Assembly: GCA_028705705.1 (NCBI GenBank)
Contig: JAQWCZ010000072.1
Coordinates: forward strand, 1-8,708
Direction of reading: 5' to 3'
DNA: 8,708 bases
From: Paludibacter sp.
Lineage (GTDB): Bacteria; Bacteroidota; Bacteroidia; Bacteroidales; Paludibacteraceae
Shown one piece after another: positions 6,541 to 8,708 of the stretch (position 1 is its first letter; each line of letters begins with the position of its first letter). The notes beneath the pieces are model-generated. The model saw only the letters and a program-made list of their open reading frames with translations, was not told where the DNA came from and did no database searches. Both the position numbers and the translations under genes were made by a program.

Positions 6541-6829
6541 ACGTTTAATTTTTTATAAAATTAGATTTGACTACAAAAGAAACGAAAAAAAATGAATTAT
6601 GTATAAATAAACAATTTTAATTTGATTCTGTTTATTATAAAAAGTATTGTTCATACAATTCAGCATTGAACTTAAGCTAAATTTCATATTTAAATGGTTG
6701 ATTTAACAATTAAAATGACTTAATTTGTAATATTTTTTCAGATAAAATACAAAACTTTTGGATTTCGGTTCTATTTATTATAAAGTACATAGTATTTACA
6801 TTCGATTTGAAACAAGTTAAAATAAACTC
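6541..6829. other. AT-rich divergent intergenic region between sppA and the M6 protease gene
   Basis: These 289 bases separate two divergently transcribed genes and hold no plausible coding sequence. They must carry both promoters, but none is convincing. For the protease, TCGATTTG (6802-6809) misses TAnnTTTG by one base and would give a leader of about 14 nt, while the exact match TAGATTTG (6562-6569) is 260 bp away. On the minus strand only a one-mismatch box (TTCTTTTG, complement of about 6573-6580) lies near the sppA start. An imperfect direct repeat lies in the right two thirds. The leader just before the protease ATG is A-rich and lacks a Shine-Dalgarno sequence, as usual for this phylum. 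Confidence 0.6.
6626..6811 (+). repeat. Imperfect direct repeat upstream of the M6 protease gene
   Basis: TTCTGTTTATTATAAA (6626-6641) recurs as TTCTATTTATTATAAA (6769-6784), 15 of 16 identical and 143 bp apart. With small gaps the likeness continues (AGTATT, then TACAATTC or TACATTC, then ATTGAA or TTTGAA), so the units may be about 6626-6670 and 6769-6811, 45 and 43 bp. The second ends 18 bp before the protease start. It may be a duplicated promoter or operator element; low sequence complexity makes chance possible. Confidence 0.35.
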
Positions 6830-8708
6830 ATGAATAAAAAATTCACTTTTATCCTTTTCTGTTTTATATTCTTCGTTTTAAAAACAGAAGCAGTTCCTGC
6901 TTATCCTTACCCGGTTACGATTACCCAACCCGATGGGACAACTTTAACAATTCGGTTACACGGAGATGAACATCGTAAGTTCAGATCAACCATGGATGGA
7001 TATGTCATAAAAAAGAATAATAAAGGTTTTTATACTTATGCTGTTCGTGATAAAAAAAACAGGATCATTCCCGGTGAAAGAATTGCCCGGGATCCGGAAA
7101 GAAGATCTGCAATTGAACAATCATATCTCAATCATGCATTGAAAATAGATGGATTATTAAGCGAAAAAACATCCGGACCTTTAAAAATAAAAAAAGCACC
7201 GGCTGCTGTATCATCCTTAAGTTTTCCCAAAACAGGTTCTCCACGTTCCCTGGTTATTATGGTAAATTTCAAAGATCTTAGTTTTGTTGTTCCAAATCCA
7301 CAAGACGCTTTTTACCGGTTGCTAAACCAGGAAGATTATAGTGATAACGGCGGAACAGGTTCTGCCCGTGATTATTTCAAAGCAGCCAGTAATGGACAGT
7401 TTGATCCTCAATTTGATGTGGTAGGACCGTACAACCTACCTGAGAACATGGCTTATTACGGAGCAAACGACGAGGATACTGAAGACGATGTAAAACCTGC
7501 TTATATGATCGTTGATGCGTGCAAAGCTGCCGACAATGCAGGGGTCGATTTTACTCAATATGATACAGACGGAGATGGTAATATCGACAATGTGTTTGTT
7601 TACTATGCCGGATATAATGAAGCCGAGTGGGGTCCGGAAAATTCAATTTGGCCGCATCGTTGGTATGTTATTCCTGGATATAACTATACTAATAACGAAA
7701 ACCTGATTAAATTTGACGGTAAAAAGGTTTTTGATTACGCCTGCACATCTGAATTAAAGGGGGAGACCGGATCAAACATGTGTGGAATAGGAACATTTAC
7801 ACATGAGTTTGGTCATGTAATTGGTTTGCCTGATTATTATCACACAGAAGAAGACAAATCTACTTTGGATAATTGGAATATCATGGATGCCGGCGCTTAT
7901 CTGAACGAGGGCAGAACGCCTCCGACTTATTCAGCTTATGACCGTTTTTACTTAGGCTGGTTAACTCCTGAAGAAATAGCTTCGCCAGCCGACAAAAGCC
8001 TTTATCCGCTTTCTCAGTCAACTGTGCCTGTTGCGAGTACAGCTAAGCAGGCTTATCTGCTTTCGGCAACAACTCATAATCTGAATGGAAGTAATCCATA
8101 TCCGAAAGAGTTTTATATCATGGAATACCGGAAGAAAACAGGATGGGATGCATTCCTGCCGGGGGAAGGGCTGTTATTCTGGCATATTGATTACAACGAA
8201 ACAGCATGGGATGAGAATACCCTTAATAATTACACGGGTTCGGCACAAACAGCTTCCAGTCACATGCGGGTGTATCTGCAACCTCTAAGTGGATATGCTA
8301 CCACGCCGGGAACTGCATTTACAAGTGGCTCTTTTGATCCGTTAACTTGGTCAGGAACCAATATTAACAGATCCATAACTAATATCACCAAAACAACCGA
8401 CAGCATCAGTTTCAATATTATGGTTGGTTCAATATCTAATCCGAATTTACCCAGAATTGTAGCCGGACAGATCAACGAATCACTTTTCTTTCCAAATACA
8501 AAAATCAGCACAGAAAGTAATAAGCAATTGAATATTAAAACAACTGATGTTATGGGAGATTTAACTCTCAGCATCAGTGGCACCAATGCAGAATTATTTA
8601 CGGTTTCTACGGCAACAATTTCCAATATTATAGCAAATGCTCCTGAAGGAGCTAATCTGTATGTTAGTTATAAACCGTTGAATCCAGGAACGCACACGGC
8701 TGTTTTGA
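6830..8708 (+). CDS. Secreted M6-family zinc metalloprotease (immune inhibitor A-like), 3'-truncated
   Basis: An open frame of 626 codons from the ATG at 6830 to the right edge with no stop, so the C-terminus is missing. Residues 1-21 look like a signal peptide (KK, hydrophobic core 5-18, cleavage after TEA). A propeptide-like region follows, with TITQPDGTTLTIRLHGDE (30-47) and MDGYVI (55-60), typical of Bacteroidota M6 proteases. The catalytic domain has a calcium-loop-like DTDGDGNID (245-253), the zinc motif HEFGHVIGLPD (325-335: His325, Glu326, His329, and Asp335 as probable third ligand), a Met-turn around NIMD (350-353), and LLFWHID (448-454). From about residue 540 a beta-rich module begins (DLTLSISGTNAELFTVS), of a kind that often precedes a type IX secretion sorting domain. 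It probably degrades extracellular protein; substrate and sorting signal cannot be seen. Confidence 0.92.
   Translation, partial: MNKKFTFILFCFIFFVLKTEAVPAYPYPVTITQPDGTTLTIRLHGDEHRKFRSTMDGYVIKKNNKGFYTYAVRDKKNRIIPGERIARDPERRSAIEQSYLNHALKIDGLLSEKTSGPLKIKKAPAAVSSLSFPKTGSPRSLVIMVNFKDLSFVVPNPQDAFYRLLNQEDYSDNGGTGSARDYFKAASNGQFDPQFDVVGPYNLPENMAYYGANDEDTEDDVKPAYMIVDACKAADNAGVDFTQYDTDGDGNIDNVFVYYAGYNEAEWGPENSIWPHRWYVIPGYNYTNNENLIKFDGKKVFDYACTSELKGETGSNMCGIGTFTHEFGHVIGLPDYYHTEEDKSTLDNWNIMDAGAYLNEGRTPPTYSAYDRFYLGWLTPEEIASPADKSLYPLSQSTVPVASTAKQAYLLSATTHNLNGSNPYPKEFYIMEYRKKTGWDAFLPGEGLLFWHIDYNETAWDENTLNNYTGSAQTASSHMRVYLQPLSGYATTPGTAFTSGSFDPLTWSGTNINRSITNITKTTDSISFNIMVGSISNPNLPRIVAGQINESLFFPNTKISTESNKQLNIKTTDVMGDLTLSISGTNAELFTVSTATISNIIANAPEGANLYVSYKPLNPGTHTAVL

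Noticed and set aside
6541..6829. Small RNA, riboswitch or leader peptide in the sppA/protease gap
   Set aside because: No stable GC-containing hairpin, no T-run after a stem and no conserved aptamer pattern is visible; the region is uniformly AT-rich.
7512..8625. Short open frames (two +, one -) in the region from 7512 to 8625
   Set aside because: They are shadows of the M6 protease, whose frame runs uninterrupted from 6830 to the edge and carries the zinc motif across this region.
1..8708. Defence island, prophage, insertion sequence or CRISPR array
   Set aside because: No transposase, integrase, Cas or toxin-antitoxin signature, no spacer-repeat pattern and no terminal inverted repeats were found; almost all sequence is accounted for by recognisable genes.

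Overview
The window looks like chromosomal DNA from a low-GC member of the Bacteroidota, most likely Bacteroidales. Four things point there: a DUF4271 membrane protein next to a Bacteroidota-type HemD, A/T-rich leaders without Shine-Dalgarno sequences, TAnnTTTG boxes of the Bacteroidota sigma factor before rnpA and lpxK, and a 67-kDa-type SppA near lpxK and a purine nucleoside phosphorylase. There is no rRNA, tRNA, CRISPR array, insertion sequence or phage gene.

Left part (1-2742), all on the + strand: the 3' end of a LOG-family nucleotide phosphoribohydrolase (open at the left edge), a six-helix DUF4271 protein, and hemD. A hairpin followed by a T-run after hemD probably ends this unit. A promoter-like box sits inside the 3' arm of that hairpin and would start transcription of rnpA, which overlaps yidD by 4 nt. 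rnpA makes the protein part of RNase P; yidD helps membrane protein insertion.

Middle part (2743-6540): a promoter-like box precedes lpxK (lipid A 4'-kinase), whose 3' end overlaps a trimeric-type purine nucleoside phosphorylase by 29 nt. That gene converges on sppA (- strand), and a symmetrical hairpin with an A-run on one side and a T-run on the other lies between them, able to end transcription from both sides.

Right part (6541-8708): an AT-rich divergent intergenic region of 289 bp holding an imperfect direct repeat, followed by a secreted M6-family zinc metalloprotease that is uninterrupted to the right edge and continues beyond it. It is the longest coding region on the + strand here, but has no stop codon in the window.

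Most of the window is housekeeping: tRNA processing, membrane biogenesis, tetrapyrrole and nucleoside metabolism, lipid A synthesis. The parts most worth a second look are the terminator/promoter overlap before rnpA, the Asp in place of the usual base-recognising Asn of the nucleoside phosphorylase, the DUF4271-hemD pairing, the orientation of sppA, and the secreted protease. I see no convincing undescribed defence or mobile system.
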